37,878 bases of DNA from Ferruginibacter sp. (GTDB lineage: Bacteria; Bacteroidota; Bacteroidia; Chitinophagales; Chitinophagaceae). Positions 1-8,884 of the stretch are shown piece after piece. The notes under the pieces were generated by a model, which was not told the origin of the DNA, ran no database searches, and saw only the letters and a list, made by a program, of their open reading frames with translations. The stretch lies in contig JANXSK010000006.1 of NCBI GenBank assembly GCA_025352695.1, positions 1-37,878 on the forward strand. The letters are read 5' to 3'. Every line of letters begins with the position of its first letter. Position 1 is the first letter of the stretch. The translations under genes and the position numbers were made by a program.

Positions 1-155
1 ACCCTTGCTTCAAAAAGATCGGGTGTTATTTTTACAGATGAAATAGAAATCATACCTCCATCCATCATCGTCATACTCATCCGACGAAAAATATCATTCA
101 GCTCTTCATTAATCAACCCGGCTACCTGCTTTTGTCGTTTAGTTTCTGTTGTCAT
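1..155 (-). CDS. rbfA: Ribosome-binding factor A, 3' part cut off by window edge
   Basis: The first 51 codons of a minus-strand gene that runs off the left edge. The translation begins MTTETKRQKQVAGLINEEL and continues through DIFRRM to GGMISISSVKITPDLFEARV. This is the usual N-terminus of Bacteroidota RbfA, with the family's helix followed by the VxITPDL strand. RbfA binds the 30S subunit in the cytoplasm and helps 16S rRNA 5'-end maturation and cold adaptation. The ATG at 155 is the only sensible start. A possible -7 box (TAACTTTA on the minus strand) lies at 178-185. Identification is from sequence pattern; the remaining half, including the end of the KH-like domain, is outside the window. 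Confidence 0.88.
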   Translation of the reverse strand, partial: MTTETKRQKQVAGLINEELNDIFRRMSMTMMDGGMISISSVKITPDLFEAR

Positions 156-177
156 GTTAACAATTTCTTTTAAGCTG

Positions 178-185
178 TAAAGTTA
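178..185 (-). promoter_or_regulatory. Possible -7 box for rbfA
   Basis: Minus-strand TAACTTTA matches seven of eight positions of the Bacteroidota -7 consensus TAnnTTTG and lies 22 bases before the rbfA ATG. The same ten bases, TAACTTTACA, occur before dxs. No clear -33 TTTG was found at the expected spacing. Confidence 0.35.
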
Positions 186-328
186 GAGACTTTAAAGGAC
201 TTTTTTGAGTAGTGCCTTATTGTGTAGTTGAAAACGTAATGGCGACGGAATACATTTTCATTAAATAAATCAACAAAATAAAAATTAATTAAACGTTCAA
301 TAAATATTTATCCAATTCATGATAATAT

Positions 329-358
329 AAAAGCCTGTCAAAAATTTGACAGGCTTTT
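329..358 (-). terminator. Terminator of the repeat-protein gene
   Basis: A perfect inverted repeat with 14-base arms (AAAAGCCTGTCAAA and its complement) and a 2-base centre, starting 17 bases past the stop codon of the minus-strand gene that ends at 375. The arm ends in a T run on the minus strand. Its symmetry could also let it stop plus-strand transcription. Confidence 0.8.
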
Positions 359-374
359 ATAAATTATTTTTTTC

Positions 375-1889
375 TTAGTTATAATTTAGTCGTGCACTTC
401 CATTAAAATTAGTACCATCATAATAGAAAGTAATAATATCATATCTATTTGAAATAGTTGTTAAGGTGGGAGCTGTTCCTCCTTCCCATTTTGTATTGGG
501 CGGCCAGTTTGCAATTGTTCTAAAACTTGAAGCATCCTGAATAATTTTAATCCTGTATAATTCACCTGCTACCGGATTTTGAATATCTAAATTTCTATTG
601 GATCCTGTAAGTATTAATTCTGCATTGGTGGTTGCTGTTGTGGCGATATCCCAGGTAATATTTGATCCATCGGTTAATGTAGTTGGTGTAATCCTGCTGG
701 TTCCACTGCCGCCACCTGTTGCAACTTCAATTATATTTCCAACCGCATCCGTAGCAAGGTTGTATGCAGGAGCGCCTGTTATTCCACCCGTTCCATATCC
801 TGGCAAGTGTAAATTTCCAAATAATTTTGTAGATGTGGTAGAAGCGTTTCCTACAACTGTAGTGTTACTTCCATTTCCAATTGCACCATAGCCAATAACA
901 ATCTGGTTAGTTTGATTGTTTGCTTGCGCAATTGTATTTGCACCTAAAAATATAGAGTTATCAACTGCTGAATTGGGCGATACGCCTCCTGAAATAAAGA
1001 TACCCGCATTAGCTCCTGAAGCCACATTGTTACTGCCAGTTGCGGCATAATACAAAGACCTGTAACCATTAACTGTATTTAATTGCCCATCAATATTACT
1101 ATACATCGCCTGGTTGCCGATAGCTACGTTTTGGAGACCAGTTGTATTGGCATAAAGAGAGAAGCCACCCAAAGCAGCATTTTGAACACCCGTTGTATTG
1201 TTATACAATGTGTAGTCTCCAATACCCGCATTTTGTTTACCGGTTGTATTAGAAAAAAGTGATTGATTGCCAATGGCAGTGTTATCACTACCCGTAGTAT
1301 TGAAAGGAAGTGCAAAATATCCCATGGCAGTATTTGTGCTACCGATATTGTTGGAAGCCAATGACTGATATCCATAAGCCGTATTACCATCTCCTTTTGT
1401 ATTTGAAAAAAGTGCAAGGTTACCTGCAGCAGTATTGTAACCACCTGTTGTATTGGAAAAAAGTGCAGAAGCACCTACGGCAGAATTAGAACCAATATTG
1501 CCTTTCCCTTTACCAAACGTTAAACCATTTACTAAAACATCAGTGGTAAATGTTTTGCTGCCCGTAATTGTTTCTACACCTGCTTTGTGAACAAATAAAG
1601 CATTGTTAAAACCAGCACCCGCTTCATCTGTATAAGACAATCCCTTCCATGCACTACCTGTGTATATAAATACTCTGTTAGCACTATCTTTATTGGTGAT
1701 CAATAATCCATTTGCAGGACTAGCGATTGCTCTCATTTGTGCGGTTGTCAATCTTGGAATTAATACGCCCTGAGAGGTACTAGTTACATCAAAAATTGTT
1801 GCTGGTGTTGTAGTGCCTATGCCCACATTCTGAGCTTTCACATTCACCGCCAATAAAAAGATTGATGCAAAAATTAATAAATGTTTCAT
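375..1889 (-). CDS. Secreted protein with nine 17-residue tandem repeats, adhesin/tail-fibre-like
   Basis: A 504-residue protein with a clear signal peptide (about residues 1-19, ending VKAQ). After it comes NVGIGTTTP, a common opening of Bacteroidota secreted and phage-tail-like proteins. Residues 136-288 are nine consecutive units of exactly 17 residues, for example TAIGNQSLFSNTTGKQN, with A-x-G at the front and N-T-T-G near the end. This resembles the left-handed beta-roll or trimeric head repeats of YadA-type adhesins. The C-terminal ~105 residues (from about SRITPTTLTD) look like a beta-sandwich. There is no membrane anchor, no YadA translocator and no obvious T9SS C-terminal domain. The gene stands alone, with a strong terminator after it. 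A role in surface adhesion or as an exported fibre is inferred from composition; the actual function is unknown. Confidence 0.72.
   Translation of the reverse strand: MKHLLIFASIFLLAVNVKAQNVGIGTTTPATIFDVTSTSQGVLIPRLTTAQMRAIASPANGLLITNKDSANRVFIYTGSAWKGLSYTDEAGAGFNNALFVHKAGVETITGSKTFTTDVLVNGLTFGKGKGNIGSNSAVGASALFSNTTGGYNTAAGNLALFSNTKGDGNTAYGYQSLASNNIGSTNTAMGYFALPFNTTGSDNTAIGNQSLFSNTTGKQNAGIGDYTLYNNTTGVQNAALGGFSLYANTTGLQNVAIGNQAMYSNIDGQLNTVNGYRSLYYAATGSNNVASGANAGIFISGGVSPNSAVDNSIFLGANTIAQANNQTNQIVIGYGAIGNGSNTTVVGNASTTSTKLFGNLHLPGYGTGGITGAPAYNLATDAVGNIIEVATGGGSGTSRITPTTLTDGSNITWDIATTATTNAELILTGSNRNLDIQNPVAGELYRIKIIQDASSFRTIANWPPNTKWEGGTAPTLTTISNRYDIITFYYDGTNFNGSARLNYN
1026..1484 (-). repeat. Nine 51-bp coding repeats (17-residue units)
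   Basis: Codons 136-288 of the gene at 375-1889 form nine head-to-tail units of 51 bp with no length variation. The protein-level pattern is roughly [T/A/V]A-x-G-x-x-x-L-x-x-N-T-T-G-x-x-N. The DNA copies have diverged, so recent slippage is unlikely for most units. Confidence 0.85.
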
Positions 1890-2197
1890 GTGTTATGATC
1901 TTTTAGAAATAAATATAGAAAACAATAACGAAATAATGTGTAATGTATTATATATGCGACAGAATTTAATAAAATGATTCGCACTTGTTCTGCTATTATA
2001 AAAAAAATCATAGCAAAAAACCCGGTTCTACTTTCATAAATAAAAGTAAAACTGGGTTTTAAAATTTTATTTTTTACTCAGAAGAAATATACATTTCAAC
2101 GTTTATAAAAAAGAAAGGGTGACTAAAAGAGTGTCTCGATTTTTGGTTAAATTATGAAATAAATCTAAATAAATACACCTGTTAATGCAATTAAAAT
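1890..2197. other. Intergenic region between the repeat-protein gene and dxs
   Basis: This 308-base AT-rich stretch contains the dxs terminator hairpin at 2017-2060 and presumably the promoter of the repeat-protein gene just above 1889, where no good TAnnTTTG match was found. I see no coding potential or RNA gene in the rest. Confidence 0.6.
2017..2060 (-). terminator. Terminator downstream of dxs
   Basis: 18-base arms (2017-2034 and 2043-2060) enclose an 8-base loop, with one G-T wobble and one mismatch. On the minus strand the second arm runs directly into a T tract. It lies about 140 bases beyond the dxs stop codon. Confidence 0.7.
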
Positions 2198-4120
2198 TTA
2201 ACTTACAAATATTTTTACTTGAGCAAGTTCTCTAAGCGTTTTCACAATACCTTCTGCATCCAATTCAATTTCCCTGTATAATTGTTTGGGAGAACCATGT
2301 TCAACCAATCTATCGGGAATGCCCATTATTTTTACAGTGGCTTTATAATTATGTGTATTCATAAATTCTAAAACCGCTGTACCAAAACCTCCTACTACAG
2401 TCCCATCTTCGATAGTTACAATTTTATTGTATTTACTAAATACTTCATGCAATAATGTTTCATCAATTGGTTTTACAAAGCGCATATCATAGTGAGCCGG
2501 ATTAATACCTTCGGCCTTGACGTCACGGATTGCTGTGGCTGCAAAATTTCCCGGATGACCAAAAGAGAGTATCGCTATATCCTGTCCGTCTTTTAATTTC
2601 CTACCTTTCCCAATTTGTATTTCCTCAAAAGGCACTTTCCATTCCTGCATAACGCCTTCTCCTCTTGGATAACGAATTACAAAAGGATTTTTGGTGCTTT
2701 CCAACTGTGAAGTATACATTAGATTACGCAATTCTCTTTCATTCATCGGCGCACTAACAATCATATTTGGTATGCAGCGCATGTAAGCAATATCATAACA
2801 ACCATGATGTGTTGCACCATCTTCACCAACAAGACCGGCTCTATCTAAACAAAATACAACCGGTAGTTTTTGGATGGCAACATCATGCACTACCATATCA
2901 TAAGCCCGTTGCATAAAAGTGGAATAAATATTACAAAACACCCGCATACCCTGAGTGGCCAAACCTGCACTTAGGGTTACGGCATGTTGCTCACAAATAC
3001 CTACATCAAACGCCCTGTCAGGCATTTTTTCCATCATATATTTTAAAGATGAACCACTAGGCATCGCTGGTGTAACACCCATTATTTTGTCATTCATTTG
3101 AGCCAACTCAATAATTGTATATCCAAATACATCCTGATATTTTGGCGGCTGCGGTATATCAAATTTTTTCTTTTGTATCTCACCAGTAACTTTATCAAAC
3201 AAACCTGGTGCATGCCACTTGGTCTGGTCTTTTTCTGCGAGCTCATACCCTTTACCTTTTACTGTTTTAATATGCAAAAGTTTTGGCCCCGGAATATTTT
3301 TAAGATCTGTTAGGGTATCTACTAACTTAGTAATATTATGGCCATCGATTGGACCAAAATACCGTAGGTTGAGCGCTTCAAATAAATTGGCACTACTGCT
3401 TACCATTCCTTTTATGCCATCCGTTAATTTTTGTGCCATGGAACGGGAAAAACTTTTACCAACTGGTAATTTTCCTAATAAATTCCACACATCATCTTTT
3501 ACTTTATTATAGGTATGAGACGTAGTGATATCAGTAAGGTATTCTTTTAATGCACCAACATTAGGATCGATACTCATGCAATTATCATTCAAAATAATAA
3601 TAACATTGCTGTTTGCAATTCCTGCATGATTCATTGCTTCAAAAGCCAAGCCTGCCGTCATGGAACCATCACCAATTACTGCAATATGTTGCTTGTTTTT
3701 TTCACCTTTGTAATAACTGGCCATGGCCATCCCCAAGGCTGCACTTATAGAAGTAGAAGAATGCCCTACACCAAAAGTATCATATTCACTTTCATTTCTA
3801 TTTGGAAAACCACTTAAACCATGGTACTTTCTATTTGTTGGAAACTGATCTCTTCTACCTGTTAAAATCTTGTGGCCGTAGGCCTGGTGGCCCACATCCC
3901 ATACTAATTGATCGTAAGGAGTATTAAAAACATAATGTAATGCTACACTTAATTCTACTACACCTAAACTTGCGGCAAAATGCCCGCCATGCACACTTAC
4001 AACATCAATAATATACTGACGTAACTCATCAGATACCTGGTGCAATTGATCTTTACTTAATTTTTTAAGATCGTCGGGGCTATTAATATCACTTAACAAT
4101 TTGCCGGCTTTAATTTCCAT
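2198..4120 (-). CDS. dxs: 1-deoxy-D-xylulose-5-phosphate synthase
   Basis: A 640-residue cytosolic enzyme, normal length for the family. It condenses pyruvate and glyceraldehyde 3-phosphate with thiamine diphosphate to give DXP, the first step of the MEP isoprenoid pathway. The N-terminal block has HxGGHFAASLG-type residues (44-53), WDVGHQAYGHKILTGR at about 74-89, and the TPP/Mg motif GDGSMTAG (150-157) with NDN at 178-180. The transketolase-like middle domain carries DVGICEQHAVTLSAGLA with the catalytic Glu, and DRAGLVGEDGATHHG. The C-terminal domain has IEDGTVVGGFG. The ATG at 4120 gives the usual MEIK..LL..I..P.DL start. A TAACTTTA -7-like box lies just upstream. ispG of the same pathway is in this window, about 20 kb away. 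Confidence 0.97.
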   Translation of the reverse strand: MEIKAGKLLSDINSPDDLKKLSKDQLHQVSDELRQYIIDVVSVHGGHFAASLGVVELSVALHYVFNTPYDQLVWDVGHQAYGHKILTGRRDQFPTNRKYHGLSGFPNRNESEYDTFGVGHSSTSISAALGMAMASYYKGEKNKQHIAVIGDGSMTAGLAFEAMNHAGIANSNVIIILNDNCMSIDPNVGALKEYLTDITTSHTYNKVKDDVWNLLGKLPVGKSFSRSMAQKLTDGIKGMVSSSANLFEALNLRYFGPIDGHNITKLVDTLTDLKNIPGPKLLHIKTVKGKGYELAEKDQTKWHAPGLFDKVTGEIQKKKFDIPQPPKYQDVFGYTIIELAQMNDKIMGVTPAMPSGSSLKYMMEKMPDRAFDVGICEQHAVTLSAGLATQGMRVFCNIYSTFMQRAYDMVVHDVAIQKLPVVFCLDRAGLVGEDGATHHGCYDIAYMRCIPNMIVSAPMNERELRNLMYTSQLESTKNPFVIRYPRGEGVMQEWKVPFEEIQIGKGRKLKDGQDIAILSFGHPGNFAATAIRDVKAEGINPAHYDMRFVKPIDETLLHEVFSKYNKIVTIEDGTVVGGFGTAVLEFMNTHNYKATVKIMGIPDRLVEHGSPKQLYREIELDAEGIVKTLRELAQVKIFVS

Positions 4121-4432
4121 GCGTTAATTTTTGCGATGTAAAGTTATGGTTTTAGGCGCTTTTACCCAGTTATATAAACAAAGTGTTAGGTTAAAAGTTG
4201 TTTATTTTTAACGTAAATGCATTTTTAATTTTTCATACTTTTTTTACAATATATAAATTGTATTAAGAATTACTTTTAAATCATACTTACTGCTTCGCTC
4301 CATATCCAAACAGTTTGATAAAATTTGCCATCAGCAGTCATTTAGATTTATGAGATGACTAATTATGCTAATTGGTTTGTAGTTATTCTCAATTAGTAAA
4401 AACTTTCTTTAGTTGCTGTTTGGAAATTGCTT
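4121..4432. other. Intergenic region between dxs and the M23 peptidase gene
   Basis: 312 AT-rich bases. The end next to dxs holds a possible -7 box, TAACTTTA on the minus strand at 4139-4146, 18 bases before the dxs ATG. No clear terminator for the upstream M23 gene, no open frame of note and no RNA gene were seen. Confidence 0.5.
4139..4146 (-). promoter_or_regulatory. Possible -7 box for dxs
   Basis: Minus-strand TAACTTTA (seven of eight matches to TAnnTTTG) lies 18 bases before the dxs ATG, in the same TAACTTTACA context seen before rbfA. A -33 element was not recognised. Confidence 0.35.
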
Positions 4433-5167
4433 CTAAGTGTATTGCATCATATTTAAAATCAGGTCTGGATCAGGGCAATTGTGTAGATACTTTTCTCTTT
4501 CACTGATTGTGCATACTCCAGGATAATCTCCTATATTCATACGCATGTCATCGATAATCTGAAAATGTAGGTGAGGTGGCCAGTCGCCATTTTCATGGGG
4601 TTCACCAAAATGACCTAGTAATTCTCCGCGGCTTATGTATTTTCCTTCCTGCATATTTACCAAATCTGCCATACTTAGGTGGCCGTATAAAGTATGAAAA
4701 ACAACCGTTTCCAATTGGTGCTGTAAAATAATAGTAGCGCCATAATCGCTATAATTATTGTTATTGGCAAAGCTGTGCACTGTTCCGCCAATAGGTACAA
4801 AAACTTCTGTACCAGCTGGTGCCCATATATCTATGCCAAGATGGATAGAACGGGAAGCGCCTTCTAAATTATCTTCTGTAGGCAAAGAATTTGAAGACGC
4901 AGCAGCAGCTTTAAAGTGGCTACTTCTTTTGTAAAGTATTCTATCTTCATCATAACCGCCTATTGCATAACGGGCATTACCCGCCGATAATTTACTGTTA
5001 ATATAGTGAGAAAATGTTGCTGTATCCGCAATCATTTCAATGGTAAGTTCTTTATTTTCGCCAGTAAAATTTAATGATAAAAGTTTGTCTTTAGTAGCAT
5101 TAAAATCAACTACTCTCCTAAAATTAGACTGGTTTTTTTTTAACACATTTTCAAGTAAGTTATTCAT
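4433..5167 (-). CDS. M23-family metallopeptidase without a signal peptide
   Basis: A 244-residue protein with a LytM-type zinc peptidase domain in its second half: H109 and D113 (HLGID), H163 (YGHLS) and H199-x-H201 (HLHFQ) supply the usual ligands and catalytic histidines. Family members cut peptidoglycan cross-bridges or stems. The first ~85 residues form a polar N-terminal part with no recognised domain. There is no signal peptide, membrane helix, LysM or SH3 domain, so how it reaches the wall is unclear. Related M23 domains occur fused to kinase/aminotransferase proteins in other bacteria, so a non-wall substrate is possible. The gene stands alone, with 145 bp to its upstream neighbour. 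The ATG at 5167 is the first in frame. Confidence 0.82.
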   Translation of the reverse strand: MNNLLENVLKKNQSNFRRVVDFNATKDKLLSLNFTGENKELTIEMIADTATFSHYINSKLSAGNARYAIGGYDEDRILYKRSSHFKAAAASSNSLPTEDNLEGASRSIHLGIDIWAPAGTEVFVPIGGTVHSFANNNNYSDYGATIILQHQLETVVFHTLYGHLSMADLVNMQEGKYISRGELLGHFGEPHENGDWPPHLHFQIIDDMRMNIGDYPGVCTISEREKYLHNCPDPDLILNMMQYT

Positions 5168-5312
5168 TCATTGAAGTTAAGGATATCTTTTTATGAGATT
5201 ATTTTTTTAAGTATAGGAGGTAAATAATTTAACCAATTTTTATTTTTATACCCTTTAATATCACTTTCTAAAAAATTAGAAACAATTATTTTATCAGGGA
5301 TACTTATAAATT

Positions 5313-5804
5313 TTAGTCACTTAAAACCAACGCCCTTTTATCTTGTGTATGACATGAACTAAAGCACAAACTTACGTCAATCGTTTGTAACCATTTTTCT
5401 TCCAGTACATTGGCAAAGGTTTCAAAATAGGTAATAGCATCTTGCCGGTTATTGCGTTTTAGCCAACTAAATCCACCAGGTAAATTTTCCAAAATTTCCC
5501 TGTCAGAGAGGTATTCAATATGATGAATATCTGTAGGCGTTAAACCAACTTCTTCCAACTTTGCAAATACAAGCGTAAGTGGCGCATTGGTAGTGGGACA
5601 AAATTCTACTGCCAGTTCCGTCCACTCGCCGGAACCTGTATGTGCATATTGTAATATTTCTTCTTTAGTAAATTTTGTTACGGATTGTACAAGGTTGCCG
5701 CAGTTGCAGGCGCCATGATGACCCCAACTGTGATAAGCGCCATTGCGAAGGTTAGTAGCGGTTAACCGAAGTGCGCTGATGAGTTCAATAGTTGCTTTTG
5801 CCAT
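5313..5804 (-). CDS. Conserved protein of unknown function
   Basis: A 163-residue soluble protein with no signal peptide or membrane segment. The N-terminal region has a His/Cys-rich patch, YHSWGHHGACNCGNLVQ (about residues 24-40), that could bind a metal. The middle has EFCPTTNAPLTLVFAKLEEVGL, and the C-terminal part is a W/L-rich helix region. I recognise the pattern as a conserved Bacteroidota protein but know no function. It lies between leuS and the M23 gene on the same strand, with 155 bp to leuS that includes a hairpin, so it is probably transcribed separately. The Cys and His residues are the most informative feature. Confidence 0.7.
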   Translation of the reverse strand: MAKATIELISALRLTATNLRNGAYHSWGHHGACNCGNLVQSVTKFTKEEILQYAHTGSGEWTELAVEFCPTTNAPLTLVFAKLEEVGLTPTDIHHIEYLSDREILENLPGGFSWLKRNNRQDAITYFETFANVLEEKWLQTIDVSLCFSSCHTQDKRALVLSD

Positions 5805-5897
5805 ACTATAAATTTAGTATTCAAAACAACGCAGCTAAAATTTTGTTTAATTCCAACAATAAAAAATTCCTTGTAAAGAATGACAATCACAAATGAA

Positions 5898-5926
5898 GAA
5901 TGGTCAATATTTACAATTGACCATTC
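5898..5926 (-). terminator. Hairpin after leuS, probable terminator
   Basis: Perfect 10-base arms (GAATGGTCAA / TTGACCATTC) with a 9-base loop, 34 bases past the leuS stop codon. The minus-strand tail (TTCATTTGTG) is only moderately T-rich, so termination strength is uncertain. Confidence 0.5.
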
Positions 5927-5959
5927 TCAAACAATAACTTAAACTTCTACAGTACCCGT

Positions 5960-8884
5960 TTAAATAACCACATTCACCATTTTATTTTTTACATAAATAA
6001 TTTTTTTGGGGGCTTTTCCTTCCAGCCATTTTTGAATAACTTCATTTTGCAACACTATTTGTTCAACAGCTGCCTGGTCAAGATCAAGGGCAAGCTTAAT
6101 GTTAGCCCTTACTTTTCCATTGATAGAGATGGGATATTCTTTGCTGCTTTCTACCAATAAAGCCGGATTAAATTCAGGATATTTAGCATCCAATATAGAT
6201 CCATCATTTCCCAATTGGTGCCATAATTCTTCGGCAATATGAGGTGCATAAGGCACTAACAAAATCAATATTTTTTCCAGCACTTCCTTCTTATGGCACT
6301 TTACATCAAACAAATCATTTATACAAATCATAAATGCACTTACAGCTGTGTTAAAGGAAAATTTTTCTGTATCTTCTTCAATTTTTTTTATGGTGCGATG
6401 TACTATTTTTAATTCTGCATCAGTGGCTTTATCCTCTGTCCATATTTTTCCTTTTAATTCATCATTAAACAAGCGCCACAACTTGCGTAAAAAGCGGTGA
6501 ACACCCTCAATGCCTTTTGTATCCCAAGGCTTGCTCATTTCAACCGGGCCGAGAAACATCTCATACATGCGGAATGTATCGGCACCGTATTTATCTACTA
6601 AATCATTAGGGTTTTCAGTATTAAATTTGGATTTAGACATTTTCTCTACGTCGCCCTTACAAATAAACTTACCATCAACATCAGTAATTAAAATTGCATT
6701 TTCAAATTCTGATCGCCATTTTTTGAAAGCATCTTGATCTAATTCAAAGCCATCTACCATTTTGACATCTACATGAAGTGGTATCATTAAATCTGGGCTT
6801 ATTTCTACCGAATTAGGTATCCCCTCAAAATAACTATAGTCGAGATCAGGAAATTTTGTCTTTAAATATGGAAGAAATTTAAAATTTACAGGATCCTTAA
6901 GAAAATTCAGGCGGATATTATCAGATATAAAAACATCAACATTATTTTCTTTAAAGAAATCGTAATCTTCTCTAAAGAGAATTGACATTTTTAATCTATA
7001 TACAAATCTCGAACTCCCTTGTATCATCCCCTGATTCACCAGTTTTTTAAACGGCTCCTCATATCCAATATATCCAAGATCAAATAAAATCTTCGTCCAT
7101 AAACGACTGTATAATAAATGGCCTACAGCATGCTCTGTACCCCCGATATAAATATCTACCTGGTTCCAATAATCACTTGCTTTTCTGTCGCAGAATGTGG
7201 TGATATTGTGTGGGTCCATGTAGCGTAAGAAATACCAACTGCTCCCTGCATAACCAGGCATGGTGCTGGTTTCACGCCTTGCATCACCAGGAAGATTTGT
7301 CCATTCGTCAATATTCGCCAGCGGTCCTTCGCCTTCAGGGCCCGGACCATATTTATCTACATGCGGCAATTCCAATGCCAACTCTGCTGCATCCAACGGA
7401 ATGGCGATTCCATCACTCCAGATAATAGGGAAAGGTTCGCCCCAATAACGCTGGCGGCTAAAGCCTGCATCCCGCATTCTATAATTTATCTTCCGTATTC
7501 CGATACCTAATTCCTCAATTTTATTAACTGCAATATTGATGGCATCTTTCATCAAGAATCCATTTAAAAAACCGGAGTTTTCCAAAACGGCTTCCTTGGT
7601 AGCATTGGCATCGGCTCCGTTAAAATGGTTACCGATAATATTGGTAATAGGAATATTGAAATGTTTAGCAAATGCAAAATCACGTTGATCACCGCAAGGC
7701 ACCGCCATAATAGCTCCCGTACCATAACCAGCCAACACATATTCCCCAATCCAAATGGGTATTTCCTTTCCATTAAAAGTATTGATGGCATAGGCTCCGG
7801 TAAAGCAACCAGTAATTTGTTTAACTTCAGCTATGCGTTCCCTTTCACTGCGGCTTTTTACATACCCCAGGTATTTTTCTATTTCTTCCTTTTGATCAGC
7901 CGTTGTTATTTTATTTACCAATTCATGCTCAGGTGCAACTACCATAAAATCTACGCCAAAAATTGTATCAGGTCTTGTGGTGTACACCCTTAATTTTTCA
8001 GCACTATTTTTAATTGCAAAGTCCATTTCTGCACCCTGGCTTTTACCAATCCAGTTGCGTTGCATCTCTTTCATGCTATCGCTAAACTCCACTTTTTCCA
8101 GGCCTTCCAATAATCTGTCAGCATAGGCAGTTATCCTCAAATACCACTGACGCATTTTCCTTTTTTCTACTGGGTGCCCTCCTCTTTCGCTAACTCCATT
8201 TACCACTTCATCATTTGCTAACACTGTTCCCAAAGCAGCACACCAGTTTACTTCGCCGTAAGCACAAAATGCCAACCTGCGTTTCATTAAAATATCTTCT
8301 TGTTGCTTTTTAGAATAGCCCTTCCATTCGGCTGCAGTAAAATGTTTGCCAGGTATTGCTTCCCCAGTTTTAGGCATCGCCCCTTTTGTTTCGTATTTTT
8401 TAATCAGCAACACAATGGGCAATGCTTTTTTCTCTGTATTGCAGAAATAACTATTAAATAATTGCAAAAAAATCCACTGTGTCCACTTATAGTATTGCGG
8501 ATCGCTGGTGCGTACCTCCCTGTCCCAATCGTAGCAAAATCCTATCTTATTTAACTGGCTTTTAAACGTAGCGATATTTTTTTCGGTAGTGTCCGCAGGA
8601 TGCTGCCCGGTTTCCAACGCATATTGTTCTGCTGGTAAACCAAAACTATCAAAGCCCATTGGGTGCAATACATTAAAGCCTTTTAATCTTTTATAGCGAC
8701 TATAAATATCGCTGGCAATGTAACCCAACGGATGCCCTACATGCAGGCCTGCACCACTTGGATAAGGAAACATATCCAATACATAATACTTGGGTTTTGC
8801 CGACTCGTTGGAAACCTTATATACCTTGTTGGCCTTCCATTGATCCTGCCATTTTTTTTCTATCTCATTAAATCTATATTCCAT
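5960..8884 (-). CDS. leuS: Leucyl-tRNA synthetase
   Basis: A 974-residue class I synthetase that charges tRNA-Leu. The N-terminus MEYRFNEIEKKWQ..W leads into DMFPYPSGAGLHVGHPLGY, the HIGH-type ATP site (HVGH). The CP1 editing domain includes YTTRPDTIFGV and a T-rich editing pocket. GSSWYFLRYMDPHN and the KMSKS loop (EKMSKSKFN, near residue 749) follow, then the anticodon-binding and C-terminal domains. Between FVYRLK (about 627-632) and PLHVDVKMVDG there are some 65 residues, rich in F, D and K, that appear longer than the usual short linker. The ATG at 8884 gives the canonical start. It is the first of a run of minus-strand genes and diverges from ftsX. Confidence 0.97.
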   Translation of the reverse strand: MEYRFNEIEKKWQDQWKANKVYKVSNESAKPKYYVLDMFPYPSGAGLHVGHPLGYIASDIYSRYKRLKGFNVLHPMGFDSFGLPAEQYALETGQHPADTTEKNIATFKSQLNKIGFCYDWDREVRTSDPQYYKWTQWIFLQLFNSYFCNTEKKALPIVLLIKKYETKGAMPKTGEAIPGKHFTAAEWKGYSKKQQEDILMKRRLAFCAYGEVNWCAALGTVLANDEVVNGVSERGGHPVEKRKMRQWYLRITAYADRLLEGLEKVEFSDSMKEMQRNWIGKSQGAEMDFAIKNSAEKLRVYTTRPDTIFGVDFMVVAPEHELVNKITTADQKEEIEKYLGYVKSRSERERIAEVKQITGCFTGAYAINTFNGKEIPIWIGEYVLAGYGTGAIMAVPCGDQRDFAFAKHFNIPITNIIGNHFNGADANATKEAVLENSGFLNGFLMKDAINIAVNKIEELGIGIRKINYRMRDAGFSRQRYWGEPFPIIWSDGIAIPLDAAELALELPHVDKYGPGPEGEGPLANIDEWTNLPGDARRETSTMPGYAGSSWYFLRYMDPHNITTFCDRKASDYWNQVDIYIGGTEHAVGHLLYSRLWTKILFDLGYIGYEEPFKKLVNQGMIQGSSRFVYRLKMSILFREDYDFFKENNVDVFISDNIRLNFLKDPVNFKFLPYLKTKFPDLDYSYFEGIPNSVEISPDLMIPLHVDVKMVDGFELDQDAFKKWRSEFENAILITDVDGKFICKGDVEKMSKSKFNTENPNDLVDKYGADTFRMYEMFLGPVEMSKPWDTKGIEGVHRFLRKLWRLFNDELKGKIWTEDKATDAELKIVHRTIKKIEEDTEKFSFNTAVSAFMICINDLFDVKCHKKEVLEKILILLVPYAPHIAEELWHQLGNDGSILDAKYPEFNPALLVESSKEYPISINGKVRANIKLALDLDQAAVEQIVLQNEVIQKWLEGKAPKKIIYVKNKMVNVVI

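Noticed and set aside
598..891. Open frame of 97 codons on the plus strand within the repeat-protein gene
   Set aside because: It is antisense to a gene with a signal peptide and regular repeats; its Val/Pro-rich translation resembles no known protein.
1124..1474. 116-codon minus-strand frame overlapping the 17-residue repeats
   Set aside because: Its repetitive translation is simply the 51-bp repeat read in another frame.
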